Shown here: positions 26,166 through 34,647 of the stretch, piece after piece | How the letters are laid out: every line of letters begins with the position of its first letter | Position numbering within the stretch: position 1 is the first letter of the stretch | Assembly (NCBI RefSeq): GCF_009711085.1 | Contig: NZ_WMKA01000004.1 | Coordinates: forward strand, 1-64,000 | Source: Cellulosimicrobium composti | Lineage (GTDB): Bacteria > Actinomycetota > Actinomycetes > Actinomycetales > Cellulomonadaceae | Reading direction: 5' to 3' | Length of the DNA stretch: 64,000 nucleotides | The notes under the pieces: model-generated | What the model saw: the letters and a program-made list of their open reading frames with translations, nothing else | What the model was told of the DNA's origin: nothing | The model's database searches: none | Translations under genes and position numbers: made by a program

Positions 26166-27001
26166 TGCCCCTCGTCACCACCGACCACCTGCTCGACCCC
26201 GCCCGCGCCGAGGGGCGCGGCGTCGGGGCGTTCAACGTCATCCAGATCGAGCACGCCGAGGCGTTCGTCGCGGCGGCCACCGAGGTCGGCGCCGGCGTCG
26301 TGCTGCAGATCAGCCAGAACGCCGCCCGCTGGCACGGCGGGCTCGAGCCCGTCGCCGCCGCGTCGCTCGCGATCGCGCGCGCGGCCGAGGTGCCGGTCGT
26401 CGTGCACCTCGACCACGCGGAGGACCGCGACCTCGTCACCGAGGCGATCGAGCTCGGGTTCACGTCCGTCATGTACGACGGCTCCGCGCTCGACTACGAG
26501 GACAACGTCGCCGCGACGGCGGAGGTCGTCGCGCAGGCGCGCGCCGTCGGCGTGTTCGTCGAGGCCGAGCTCGGCAAGGTCGGCGGCAAGGACGGCGTGC
26601 ACGCGCCCGGCGTGCGCACCGACCCGGCCGAGGCGGTCGAGTTCGTCGACGCGACGGGCGTGGACGCGCTCGCCGTGGCCGTCGGCTCCTCGCACGCGAT
26701 GACGGACCGCACCGCGTGGCTCGACTTCGCGCGCATCGCGGAGCTGCGTGCCGCCGTGCCCGTGCCGCTCGTGCTGCACGGCTCGTCGGGCGTCCCCGAC
26801 GCCGACCTCACGCGCGCCGTCGAGACCGGGATGACGAAGATCAACGTCTCGACGCACCTCAACAACACGTTGACGACCGCGCTGCGCGCGTACCTCGACG
26901 AGAACCCGACGGTCGTCGACCCGCGCAAGTACCTCGGCGCCGGGCGCGACGCGATGCGCGCCGAGGTCGTGCGTCTCCTGGGCGTGCTCCGCGCCGCCTG
27001 A
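26165..27001 (+). CDS. Class II ketose-bisphosphate aldolase (tagatose-bisphosphate aldolase type)
   Basis: This 278-residue zinc-dependent aldolase cleaves tagatose-1,6-bisphosphate to dihydroxyacetone phosphate and glyceraldehyde-3-phosphate. Visible motifs are GVGAFNVIQIEHAEAF, VVHLDHAED (catalytic Asp and zinc His), SVMYDGSAL, EAELGKVGGKDG, AVGSSHAM (zinc His), LHGSSGVPD (zinc His) and KINVSTHLN (substrate phosphate). Its length matches KbaY/GatY proteins and is shorter than the longer FbaA type. It ends the operon and is followed by a strong bidirectional terminator. A fructose-bisphosphate activity cannot be excluded. Confidence 0.9.
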   Translation: MPLVTTDHLLDPARAEGRGVGAFNVIQIEHAEAFVAAATEVGAGVVLQISQNAARWHGGLEPVAAASLAIARAAEVPVVVHLDHAEDRDLVTEAIELGFTSVMYDGSALDYEDNVAATAEVVAQARAVGVFVEAELGKVGGKDGVHAPGVRTDPAEAVEFVDATGVDALAVAVGSSHAMTDRTAWLDFARIAELRAAVPVPLVLHGSSGVPDADLTRAVETGMTKINVSTHLNNTLTTALRAYLDENPTVVDPRKYLGAGRDAMRAEVVRLLGVLRAA

Positions 27002-27050
27002 GAGCTCCACCGCCGGGCCGTCAGGCCGTCCGACCGGCGGGTGGACCACG

Positions 27051-27082
27051 GTGCGGCGGCCCGGGCTCTCGGGCCGCCGCAC
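27051..27082. terminator. Bidirectional terminator, amino-sugar operon and GH36-like gene
   Basis: A perfect 13-bp stem (27051-27063 with 27070-27082) with a 6-base loop lies between two convergent genes, 50 bases after the aldolase stop and six bases after the GH36-like stop. It can end transcription from both sides. Confidence 0.8.
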
Positions 27083-27087
27083 CCGCG

Positions 27088-30081
27088 TCAGCAGGTGCGC
27101 GCGTCGTACGGCGCGACGACCGTGCCGCCGCCCGCCTCGACCGTGACCTCGCCCGCGTCCACGTGCGCGGAGCGCGTGCTGAACGACTGGTACGCGGACG
27201 CGCCCGGGGCGACCTCCGCCGCCTCGTGCGTGCCGAACGGCGTGACGAGGCGCACCGCGAGCGGGGCGTCGTCGTCGTTCACGGCGCGCACCGCGACGTA
27301 CGCGGTGCCCGCGAGGCAGCGCGTCTGCGCCGTCACCGTGACCGGGGCCTCCGTCTCCTCGGGTGCCCCGAAGAGGTCGATCTCGGCGACGCTCGTGTAC
27401 CCGGCGCCGTTGACCGACCCCGTGGCGCGCAGCTGGACGAACCGTGCCGTCGTCGGCTCGAGGTCGACGAGGTCCGGCTCGGACGTGCCGTTGAACGTGC
27501 CGCTCGCGACCGTCGTCCAGCTCTCGCCGTCGAGGCTCGTGCGCACCTCGTACGTCGAGATCCGCCCGTTGACGCCGCCGTCCTGACGGGACACGTGGCG
27601 CAGCACGCCGACGCGCTGCTCGCTGCCCAGGTCGATCGTCAGCGTGTGCGGCAGCGGGTCGATCCCCGTCGCGTACGACGTGTGCCAGATCGTGCCGGCG
27701 TTGCCGTCGATCGCGTTCGCCGCGGCGCCGTTCTCGTACGTCGTCTCGGCGCTGTCCGCGGTCGCGGTCCACGCGGACTTGTCGAGCGGGACGGCGCCCG
27801 GCTCGCTCGGCGTGGGCTCGGCGTCGCTCGGGACGCCCTCGAACACCGTGACCTCGAACGGCTCGAGCTCGATCCAGTAGCCCGTCCCGGCGCGCGCCAC
27901 GAACCCGTCGCGGTTGCCGTCGCGGTCCGTGAACGCGTACGTCTGCTCCGCGCCCGCGGGCAGCTCGAGCGCGTCGCCCACCTCGACCCGGAACGACTGC
28001 GGGTACGGCGTGGGGTTGCGCAGCATGAGCATCGCCTGGTCGGTCGTGCCGGCCGCGTCGTCGGCCGCCGCCCACGCCGCGGTGCCGTAGACCTCGCCGA
28101 CCGCGGGGTCGCCGCCGACCCAGTGGACGTCGGAGAGCAGGTTCTCGTTGTCGCGCGCCCAGCGGGCGTTGGCCGCGAGCTCGTCCCAGAACCACTCGGC
28201 GCCGGGCTGGTCCGGGCGGACCTGCGTGTTGCGCACGTAGAGCTCCTGCAGCCCGAGCCCGAGCGCGAAGTAGGCGCGCATGTCGCGGCCCACCTCGGCG
28301 CGCACCGCCGGGTCGGACAGGTCGTAGTCCGCCGTGAACTGCGGGGTGCGCTCGCTGAACGTGAACCCGTGGTTCATGAGGGACGGCACGGGGAACAGCG
28401 GGTTCTCCACGACCGTGTTGCGGTAGGTCTGCGAGTCGCGGTAGCTCACGTAGCGCTCGCGCACGCTGCCCGCGCCCGCCTGCCCGGCGTCGTGCCCGTC
28501 GCGCCAGATCGAGTCGGTGAACCACAGCCAGTACGGCGAGCCCCACGTGCCGACCGTCGCGTTGATCCACACCTCGGGCTGGTGCTCGCGCAGGTCCGTC
28601 ATGAGCTGAAGCATCGCCTCGTAGTCGCCGAGGTAGGTCTCGTCGGGGCCCGTCTGGTAGAGCCCGCCGCCGATCCCGTCGAACTTGAAGCCGCGCACGC
28701 CCTGGTTGTCGACCATGTCGAACGCGACCGACCGGAAGCGCTCGTAGTAGCGCTCGCCGCCCAGCGCGAACGCGCCGCCGTGCGTCTCGAGGCGCTCGGC
28801 CTCGGGCTTGCTCGCGTTGAGCTGCTGGCGCGACCACGCGCTCTGGCCGTACCCGCCGAACGGCGACATCCACACGGACAGCGACGCGTCGTACTGCTCC
28901 GCGAGGGCCTTCTGCGGCGCGAACCCGTCGGGGAACTCGGTCGGGTCGAAGTCCCACACGTGCAGGTCGCTCTCGTCCGCGACCGCGGGGTCGCGCACGT
29001 AGTCCCAGCCGTCGTCGATCCAGAAGCTGTCGATCCTCGCGCCGCGCCCGGTGAGCTCGTCGCCGAACAGCGCGATCGCCTCGTTGAGCTCGGCGGAGTC
29101 GATGACCTCCGACGGCGGCTTGAGGTCGAGCCAGCTCTGGTAGTGCAGGAACGTGCGGCGGTCGTGCACGCGCTCGCGCTCGACGTAGTACTGGAAGCCG
29201 CGGCGGAGCTGGCCGTCCGGCACGACGCCGACGCTCGCGGTGTAGCCGAGCGTGTGCCCGGTGGTCAGGTCGCCCGCGCGCGGGACGTCGACCTGGACGG
29301 CGTCGCCGGAGACCGCGGGCTTCGACAGCGGCGTCTCGACGCCGAGGAAGAAGCGCTCGGCACCCTGGTCACCGACGACGACGGGGCTGCCGTCGTCGCG
29401 GCCGTCGACGCGCGCGCCGGGCAGGGACACGTCGACGAGCCGCAGCGCGGTGACGTCGAACGTGCCGGTCACGTTCGTCAGCTCGAACGCCTGCTGGACG
29501 GAGCTGGCGCCGTCGCGCAGGGAGACCGTCCACACGAGGTCGAACGCGCGCGTGCCGTCGTCGAAGCGGTACGTCGCGCTCACCGCGGCGCCCGCCTCGC
29601 GCTCGGACCAGCGCACCGCGTCCGGCTCGGGCGCGAGGTCGGTGCGCACGGGCGTGCCGACGGCGGTGAGGTCGTCGCCGGTGATCGTCGTGCCGTCCGC
29701 GAGCGTGAGGGTGACGAACCCGGCCGCGCCGGGGGCGACGTCGGTCCCGGTCTCGGCGTGGTGCAGCGCGGTGAGGGCGGGCGTGCCGCCCGCGAACGAC
29801 CACGTGGCGGACAGGACGGCGTTGGACAGCGTGACCGCGTCGCCGGAGAGCTCGACGCTCGCGGTGCCGGGCGCCGTGCCGGGGTACGCCGCGGGCTCGG
29901 CGACGGGCGCGAGCTCGGAGACGGCTGCTCCGGCGGCGGGCTCGGCGGGCAGCGGTCCGGACGGGGACGCGGTCGCGGCGGGCACGCCCGCGAGCGCGAC
30001 GGCGCCGGTGGCGACGAGCGCGACCGCGGCGGTGCGGCGCCGGCCGCGTGGCCGGGCAGGTGGCGGGGGAGAGAGGCTCAC
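27088..30081 (-). CDS. Secreted GH36-like hydrolase with CBM32, probable alpha-galactosidase/alpha-GalNAcase
   Basis: This 997-residue secreted enzyme has a signal peptide of about 40 residues (AAVALVATGAVALAGVPAATAS). A beta-supersandwich domain is followed by a clan GH-D barrel at about residues 300-600. Motifs are DSFWIDDGWDY, the likely nucleophile Asp468 in FKFDG, and a likely acid/base Asp523 in FTDSIWRDGHD. After an antiparallel C-terminal domain comes an F5/8-type CBM32 at about 765-910 (AIDGNAGTIWHTS, then RFVQLRATG). Last is the module shared with GH101, GH31 and GH92 (CLAG to AYQSFSTR). The GTG start has GGAG five bases upstream. It is divergent from GH31. Location in a GalNAc locus suggests action on alpha-GalNAc or alpha-Gal termini, but specificity is not proven. 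Confidence 0.8.
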   Translation of the reverse strand: MSLSPPPPARPRGRRRTAAVALVATGAVALAGVPAATASPSGPLPAEPAAGAAVSELAPVAEPAAYPGTAPGTASVELSGDAVTLSNAVLSATWSFAGGTPALTALHHAETGTDVAPGAAGFVTLTLADGTTITGDDLTAVGTPVRTDLAPEPDAVRWSEREAGAAVSATYRFDDGTRAFDLVWTVSLRDGASSVQQAFELTNVTGTFDVTALRLVDVSLPGARVDGRDDGSPVVVGDQGAERFFLGVETPLSKPAVSGDAVQVDVPRAGDLTTGHTLGYTASVGVVPDGQLRRGFQYYVERERVHDRRTFLHYQSWLDLKPPSEVIDSAELNEAIALFGDELTGRGARIDSFWIDDGWDYVRDPAVADESDLHVWDFDPTEFPDGFAPQKALAEQYDASLSVWMSPFGGYGQSAWSRQQLNASKPEAERLETHGGAFALGGERYYERFRSVAFDMVDNQGVRGFKFDGIGGGLYQTGPDETYLGDYEAMLQLMTDLREHQPEVWINATVGTWGSPYWLWFTDSIWRDGHDAGQAGAGSVRERYVSYRDSQTYRNTVVENPLFPVPSLMNHGFTFSERTPQFTADYDLSDPAVRAEVGRDMRAYFALGLGLQELYVRNTQVRPDQPGAEWFWDELAANARWARDNENLLSDVHWVGGDPAVGEVYGTAAWAAADDAAGTTDQAMLMLRNPTPYPQSFRVEVGDALELPAGAEQTYAFTDRDGNRDGFVARAGTGYWIELEPFEVTVFEGVPSDAEPTPSEPGAVPLDKSAWTATADSAETTYENGAAANAIDGNAGTIWHTSYATGIDPLPHTLTIDLGSEQRVGVLRHVSRQDGGVNGRISTYEVRTSLDGESWTTVASGTFNGTSEPDLVDLEPTTARFVQLRATGSVNGAGYTSVAEIDLFGAPEETEAPVTVTAQTRCLAGTAYVAVRAVNDDDAPLAVRLVTPFGTHEAAEVAPGASAYQSFSTRSAHVDAGEVTVEAGGGTVVAPYDARTC

Positions 30082-30250
30082 GATGACTCCGTTGCTATCG
30101 ATGAGTGGGCGCGGGGGCCCGGGGCTGCGCGGCGACGGCGCCGCGCGACCGCCCCCGTTGACGTTTTACGACCGAACGAGGCGCGTATCGCGTCGAATCT
30201 TGCAGAGATCAGATGTGTTGTCCAGAGAAAGGGTCTTGCGCGATGGCAGG

Positions 30251-30293
30251 TGATACGTGATGCTTGGTGCGTGATTCGACGTGGAATCACGCA
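30251..30293. promoter_or_regulatory. 26-bp palindromic operator between GH36-like and GH31 genes
   Basis: TGCGTGATTC (30268-30277) and GAATCACGCA (30284-30293) form a perfect 10-bp inverted repeat around the 6-base spacer GACGTG. A related half, TGATACGTGA, precedes it at 30251-30260. The site lies in the AT-richer spacer between the divergent secreted hydrolases and could control both. The core CGTGAT also occurs in the repeats upstream of the sugar-uptake operon (18962-18967). Confidence 0.65.
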
Positions 30294-30379
30294 GATTCAT
30301 GCAGTACCGCACGAACACTGACCAACGGTTGCTCAGCGTCCAACGCACTGCACGCGAGCGGCCCGGGCGAGGGAGCTCC

Positions 30380-33300
30380 ATGAAGCCACTACGTCAGCGA
30401 CACCCGGCGAGCGCCGCTCGCCGGCGCAACCCCAGGGCCGCGGCGGCCGCGCTCGCCGCCGCCGCGCTCGTCGCCACGGGGCTCGTCGCAGTCCCCGCGG
30501 GCGCCGCACCGGCGCCGAGCACCACCGAGGCCGCCACGACCGCCGACGGCCCGACGCCGATCACGCCGAAGCCCGTCACGCCCGAGGTCCCGGTCGCGGC
30601 GAACGGCACCCCGATCGGCGCGATCACGGCCGTCGAGCAGGACGGGAACGTCGTCACGCTGCGCGCCGAGAACGGCGCCGCGCGCGTGACCTTCCTCGAC
30701 GACACGACGCTGCGCGTCGAGGCGGACCCGAGCGGCTCCTTCACCGACCCGGCGAACACGCCGGAGGGCGACCCGGCCCGGACGGCGGACATCGTCGTCG
30801 GCACGGACGAGTTCCCCGGCGCGACGCCGACGGTCGAGGACGGCGACGTCGTCACGCTCTCGACGGGCGCCGTGACGCTCACGGTCGACCGCGCGACGAG
30901 CCGCATGACCCTCACGCGGGCCGACGGCTCGGTCGTGTGGGAGGAGTCGGCGCCGATCACGTTCGGGACGAACAGCGCGACCCAGCACCTGACCCCGCGC
31001 GAGGGCGAGCAGTTCCTCGGCGGCGGCATGCAGAACGGCCGCTCGATCCACACGGGCGCGACGATCAACATCGCGCGCTCGTACGACTGGGACGACGACG
31101 GCTACCCCAACGCGGTGCCGTACTACATGACGAGCGCGGGCTACGGCGTGCTGCGCAACACGTTCGCGCGCGGCACGTACGCGTTCACGCAGGACGCGAC
31201 GACGACGCACGAGGAGCGGCGGTTCGACGCCTACTACTTCGTGGGCGACTACAAGGAGTCGCTCGACGGGTACACGCTGCTCACGGGTCGCCCGCACATG
31301 CCGCCGGTCTACGCGCTCGAGTACGGCGACGCGGACTGCTACAACCGCTCGTCCGAGTCGTACAAGTCGCGCAACCCCGGCTCGTGGAACGTGCCCGGCA
31401 AGCTCCGCACGCCGGACGCGCTCGAGGTGGCGCGCGACTTCGTCGAGCACGACATGCCGGGCGGCTGGATGCTCGTCAACGACGGGTACGGCTGCGAGTA
31501 CGTCGAGCTCCCGGAGACCGCCGCCCAGATCGAGGAGGAGACGGGCCTCAAGACGGGTCTGTGGACGGAGCGCTCGCTGACCAACCAGGCGTACGAGGTG
31601 GGCGAGGCGGGCATCCGCCTGCGCAAGCTCGACGTCGCGTGGGTCGGCTCCGGCTACCGCCTGGCGCTCACGGGCTGCGAGGCCGCGCACGACGGCATCG
31701 AGGCGAACTCCGACGCGCGCGGCACCGCGCTCATGGTCGAGGGCTGGGCCGGCTCGCAGCGCTGCGGCATGCAGTGGACCGGCGACCACTCGGGCAACCT
31801 CGACGCGGTGCGCTGGCAGGTCCCGGCGCTGCTCAGCTCGGGCAACTCGGGCCAGGCGTTCACGACGGGCGACGTCGACGGCATCTTCGGCGGGTCCGCC
31901 GAGTCGTACGTGCGCGACCTGCAGTGGAAGGCGTTCGCGCCCGCGCTGTACTCGATGAGCGGCTGGGCGTCGGTCGACAAGCGCCCGTGGCTCTACGGCG
32001 ACGAGGCCACCGAGATCAACCGCACGTACCTCCAGCTGCGGCAGCGGCTCATGCCGTACATCTACACGCTCGCGGCCGAGTCGCACGCGTCCGGCACCCC
32101 GATGATGCGCTCGCTCGCGCTCGAGTACCCGGACGACCCGTTCGCGTACGGGGCCGAGGCCAACAGCGAGTTCCTGCTGGGCGAGGACTTCCTCGTCGCG
32201 CCGGTCTTCACCGACACGGACGTGCGCAACGGGATCTACCTGCCCGAGGGCCAGTGGGTCGACTACTGGACGGGCGCCCTGTACGACGGCGGCCGCGTCG
32301 TCGACGGGTACGCCGCGCCGCTCGACACGCTCCCGCTGTTCGTGCGCGCCGGGGCGGTCGTGCCGCAGGGTGAGGTCGCGCGCAACGCGTCCCTCGTGCC
32401 CGAGGACTCGCCGATCACCCTCGACGTGTACCCGCAGGGCGAGAGCAGCTTCGAGCTCTACGAGGACGACGAGGTCACGCGTGCGTACGCCGAGGGCGCC
32501 GCGTCGCGGCAGACCTTCACGGTGACGGCGCCGGAGCAGGACGGCGGCGACGTCGTCGTGACGATCGGCGAGCGCGAGGGCGAGTACGCCGGCAAGGCGG
32601 ACGCCCGCCCGTACGCGCTCGACGTCCACACGGGCTCGGCGCCCGACGCGGTGAGCGTCGACGGCGCGCCGCTCGACGAGGTCGCGGACGCCGCGGCGCT
32701 CGACGCCGTCGAGACCGGCTGGTTCTACGACGCCGACGCGCGCGGCGGCGTCGTGCGCGTGAAGGTCGCCGCCGTCGGGTCCGATGCGACGGCGACGATC
32801 ACGCTCACCGGCACGAGCGCCGTCGGCGGCGAGGACTCGGACGCGCAGCGCGCGCACGTGTCCGTCGTGGTCGACGACCAGGTGTTCCAGGGCGAGGAGA
32901 CCACGGCCCGCGTGACGTTCCACAACACGGGCACCCGGGCGAAGGACGACGTCACGATCACGCCCGTCGTGCCCGAGGGCTGGACGGTCGTGAGCGCGGA
33001 GGGCACCTCCGCGGCCTCGGTCGAGCCGGGCGGCTCGCTCAGCGCGACGTTCGTCGTCTCGCCGGGCAGCGGCTCGTCGGCCGGCGCGCAGAGCGTCGGC
33101 GGCACCGCCACGTACCGCGACGCCGCCGGGGGCGAGCGCACGGTCGCGGGCACCAACCAGATCGACGTCGCGTCCGGCAGCCTCGCCGCCGCGTTCAACC
33201 ACGTCTCGATCACGTCGGTCGCGACGAAGGACGCGGGCAACTTCGACGGCGGGGGCGCCTCGTTCTCGGAGGACGCGCTCGCGGCCGCCGGGGCCACGTG

Positions 33301-34513
33301 GGGCCAGCCCCTCACCGTCCGGCGCGGCGAGGACACGATCGAGTTCGTGTGGCCGGACTCCGAGCCCGGCGTGCCGAACTCGATGGCGCTCAACGGCCAG
33401 ACCGTCGCCCTGAGCGGAAAGGGCACGCACCTCGCGTTCCTCGGCTCGTCCGCGACGGCGTCGGGCGTCACGCCGGAGGTGACGATCACGTACGCGGACG
33501 GGACGACGTCGAAGCAGACGTTCTACTTCCCGAACTGGCTCATCCAGGCGTCCGGCCCGCTCAAGGACGCGGCGGTCGCCGTCGCGAGCAAGGGCCGCAA
33601 CAACGCGAACAACCCGGACGGCTACGAGTACGCGGCGTACACCTACCAGGTCTACGCGAACGTCGCGCCGCTCAATCCCACCAAGGAGCTGCGGTCCGTG
33701 ACGTTCCCGACCGGGACGACGGCCAAGCTGTTCGACGTGCGTCCCGTGACGCTCGGGCTGCCCGACGCGCCGACGGGCGACGTGTGGGCGTCCGACCTCG
33801 AGTGGACGTCGGCGACGAACGGGTGGGGCGTCATCGGCATCGACGTGGCGAACAAGGACTCCGCGTCCTCGCCCGACGTGCCGCTCGTCATCAACACGAC
33901 GCCCGAGCTGAGGAAGACGTACGCGAAGGGACTGGGCGTGCACGCCGCGTCGAGGATCACGTACTACCTGGGCGGCCAGTGCACGCGGTTCACCGCGGAC
34001 ACGGGCCTCGAGGACGGCTTCAACGGCTCCGTGATCTTCAAGGTGAACCTGGACGACGTGAACCGCTACCAGGGCACGACGTTCCAGGCCGGGTTCCCGA
34101 CGGAGACCGTCGACCTCGACGTCGCGGGCGCGCACTACGTCGACCTGATCGTCGACGCGCCCGGCTCGATCAACGGCGCCCACGGCGTGTGGGGTGACGC
34201 CCGGTTCGAGTGCGGCGGCGAGGAGCCCGAGGTCGCGTTCTCGGCCGAGGCGCAGCCGCGCACCCTGGCCGGGAAGGTCTACGTCGCGGTCCGCGTCGTC
34301 AACGACGAGGACGTGCCCGTGGACGTCACGGTCACCACGCCGTTCGGCGACAAGTCGTTCGCCGACGTCGCGCCGGGGGCCAGCGCCTACCAGTCGTTCG
34401 CGACCCGCAGCACGTCGGTCGAGGCGGGCGAGGTGACGGTGACGGTGACGAAGACGGTCGACGGCGAGGACGTCACGTCCTCGAGGACCGTCGGCTACGA
34501 CGCGGCCGGGTAG
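30380..34513 (+). CDS. Secreted GH31 alpha-N-acetylgalactosaminidase-type enzyme
   Basis: This 1,377-residue secreted protein uses the ATG at 30380, behind GAGGGAG, and has a signal peptide ending near GAAPAP. The GH31 part spans about residues 60-740. The segment EQFLGGGMQNGRSIHTG and the nucleophile context KLDVAWVGSGY (Asp418) followed by an acid/base in QWTGDHSGN (Asp469) resemble the GH31 subfamily that removes alpha-GalNAc (Tn antigen), more than alpha-glucosidases or xylosidases. Downstream are a NEW3-like domain (about 830-930), a beta domain starting NHVSITSVATKDAGNFDGGG (about 940-1130), an NPCBM domain (about 1135-1280) and the shared C-terminal module. That module lacks the cysteines its homologues have. 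Tn activity is inferred from motifs and locus. Confidence 0.85.
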   Translation: MKPLRQRHPASAARRRNPRAAAAALAAAALVATGLVAVPAGAAPAPSTTEAATTADGPTPITPKPVTPEVPVAANGTPIGAITAVEQDGNVVTLRAENGAARVTFLDDTTLRVEADPSGSFTDPANTPEGDPARTADIVVGTDEFPGATPTVEDGDVVTLSTGAVTLTVDRATSRMTLTRADGSVVWEESAPITFGTNSATQHLTPREGEQFLGGGMQNGRSIHTGATINIARSYDWDDDGYPNAVPYYMTSAGYGVLRNTFARGTYAFTQDATTTHEERRFDAYYFVGDYKESLDGYTLLTGRPHMPPVYALEYGDADCYNRSSESYKSRNPGSWNVPGKLRTPDALEVARDFVEHDMPGGWMLVNDGYGCEYVELPETAAQIEEETGLKTGLWTERSLTNQAYEVGEAGIRLRKLDVAWVGSGYRLALTGCEAAHDGIEANSDARGTALMVEGWAGSQRCGMQWTGDHSGNLDAVRWQVPALLSSGNSGQAFTTGDVDGIFGGSAESYVRDLQWKAFAPALYSMSGWASVDKRPWLYGDEATEINRTYLQLRQRLMPYIYTLAAESHASGTPMMRSLALEYPDDPFAYGAEANSEFLLGEDFLVAPVFTDTDVRNGIYLPEGQWVDYWTGALYDGGRVVDGYAAPLDTLPLFVRAGAVVPQGEVARNASLVPEDSPITLDVYPQGESSFELYEDDEVTRAYAEGAASRQTFTVTAPEQDGGDVVVTIGEREGEYAGKADARPYALDVHTGSAPDAVSVDGAPLDEVADAAALDAVETGWFYDADARGGVVRVKVAAVGSDATATITLTGTSAVGGEDSDAQRAHVSVVVDDQVFQGEETTARVTFHNTGTRAKDDVTITPVVPEGWTVVSAEGTSAASVEPGGSLSATFVVSPGSGSSAGAQSVGGTATYRDAAGGERTVAGTNQIDVASGSLAAAFNHVSITSVATKDAGNFDGGGASFSEDALAAAGATWGQPLTVRRGEDTIEFVWPDSEPGVPNSMALNGQTVALSGKGTHLAFLGSSATASGVTPEVTITYADGTTSKQTFYFPNWLIQASGPLKDAAVAVASKGRNNANNPDGYEYAAYTYQVYANVAPLNPTKELRSVTFPTGTTAKLFDVRPVTLGLPDAPTGDVWASDLEWTSATNGWGVIGIDVANKDSASSPDVPLVINTTPELRKTYAKGLGVHAASRITYYLGGQCTRFTADTGLEDGFNGSVIFKVNLDDVNRYQGTTFQAGFPTETVDLDVAGAHYVDLIVDAPGSINGAHGVWGDARFECGGEEPEVAFSAEAQPRTLAGKVYVAVRVVNDEDVPVDVTVTTPFGDKSFADVAPGASAYQSFATRSTSVEAGEVTVTVTKTVDGEDVTSSRTVGYDAAG

Positions 34514-34544
34514 CCGGCCGTCGCCCCGGCTCCGGCCGGGGCGC

Positions 34545-34588
34545 GCAGCGCGGGGCGGGTCGTTGCCGGACGGCCCGCCCCGCGCTGC
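34545..34588 (+). terminator. Terminator hairpin after GH31
   Basis: A perfect 15-bp stem (34545-34559 with 34574-34588) with a 14-base loop begins about 30 bases after the GH31 stop codon and separates it from the next gene. Confidence 0.75.
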
Positions 34589-34647
34589 GTCGTGCCCGGT
34601 CACGGGCGTTACCCTGCACGGGCGCCGCGACGAGAGGACCCTCCCCG

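Noticed and set aside
26165-27001. Aldolase taken as the central fructose-bisphosphate aldolase
   Set aside because: Its short KbaY/GatY-like length and placement after AgaS-like and PfkB genes favour the tagatose-bisphosphate type, though in vitro overlap is possible.
30380-34513. GH31 enzyme read as an alpha-xylosidase or alpha-glucosidase
   Set aside because: The GGGMQNGR segment and KLDVAWVG nucleophile context differ from those subfamilies and resemble the alpha-GalNAcase group; the locus agrees.
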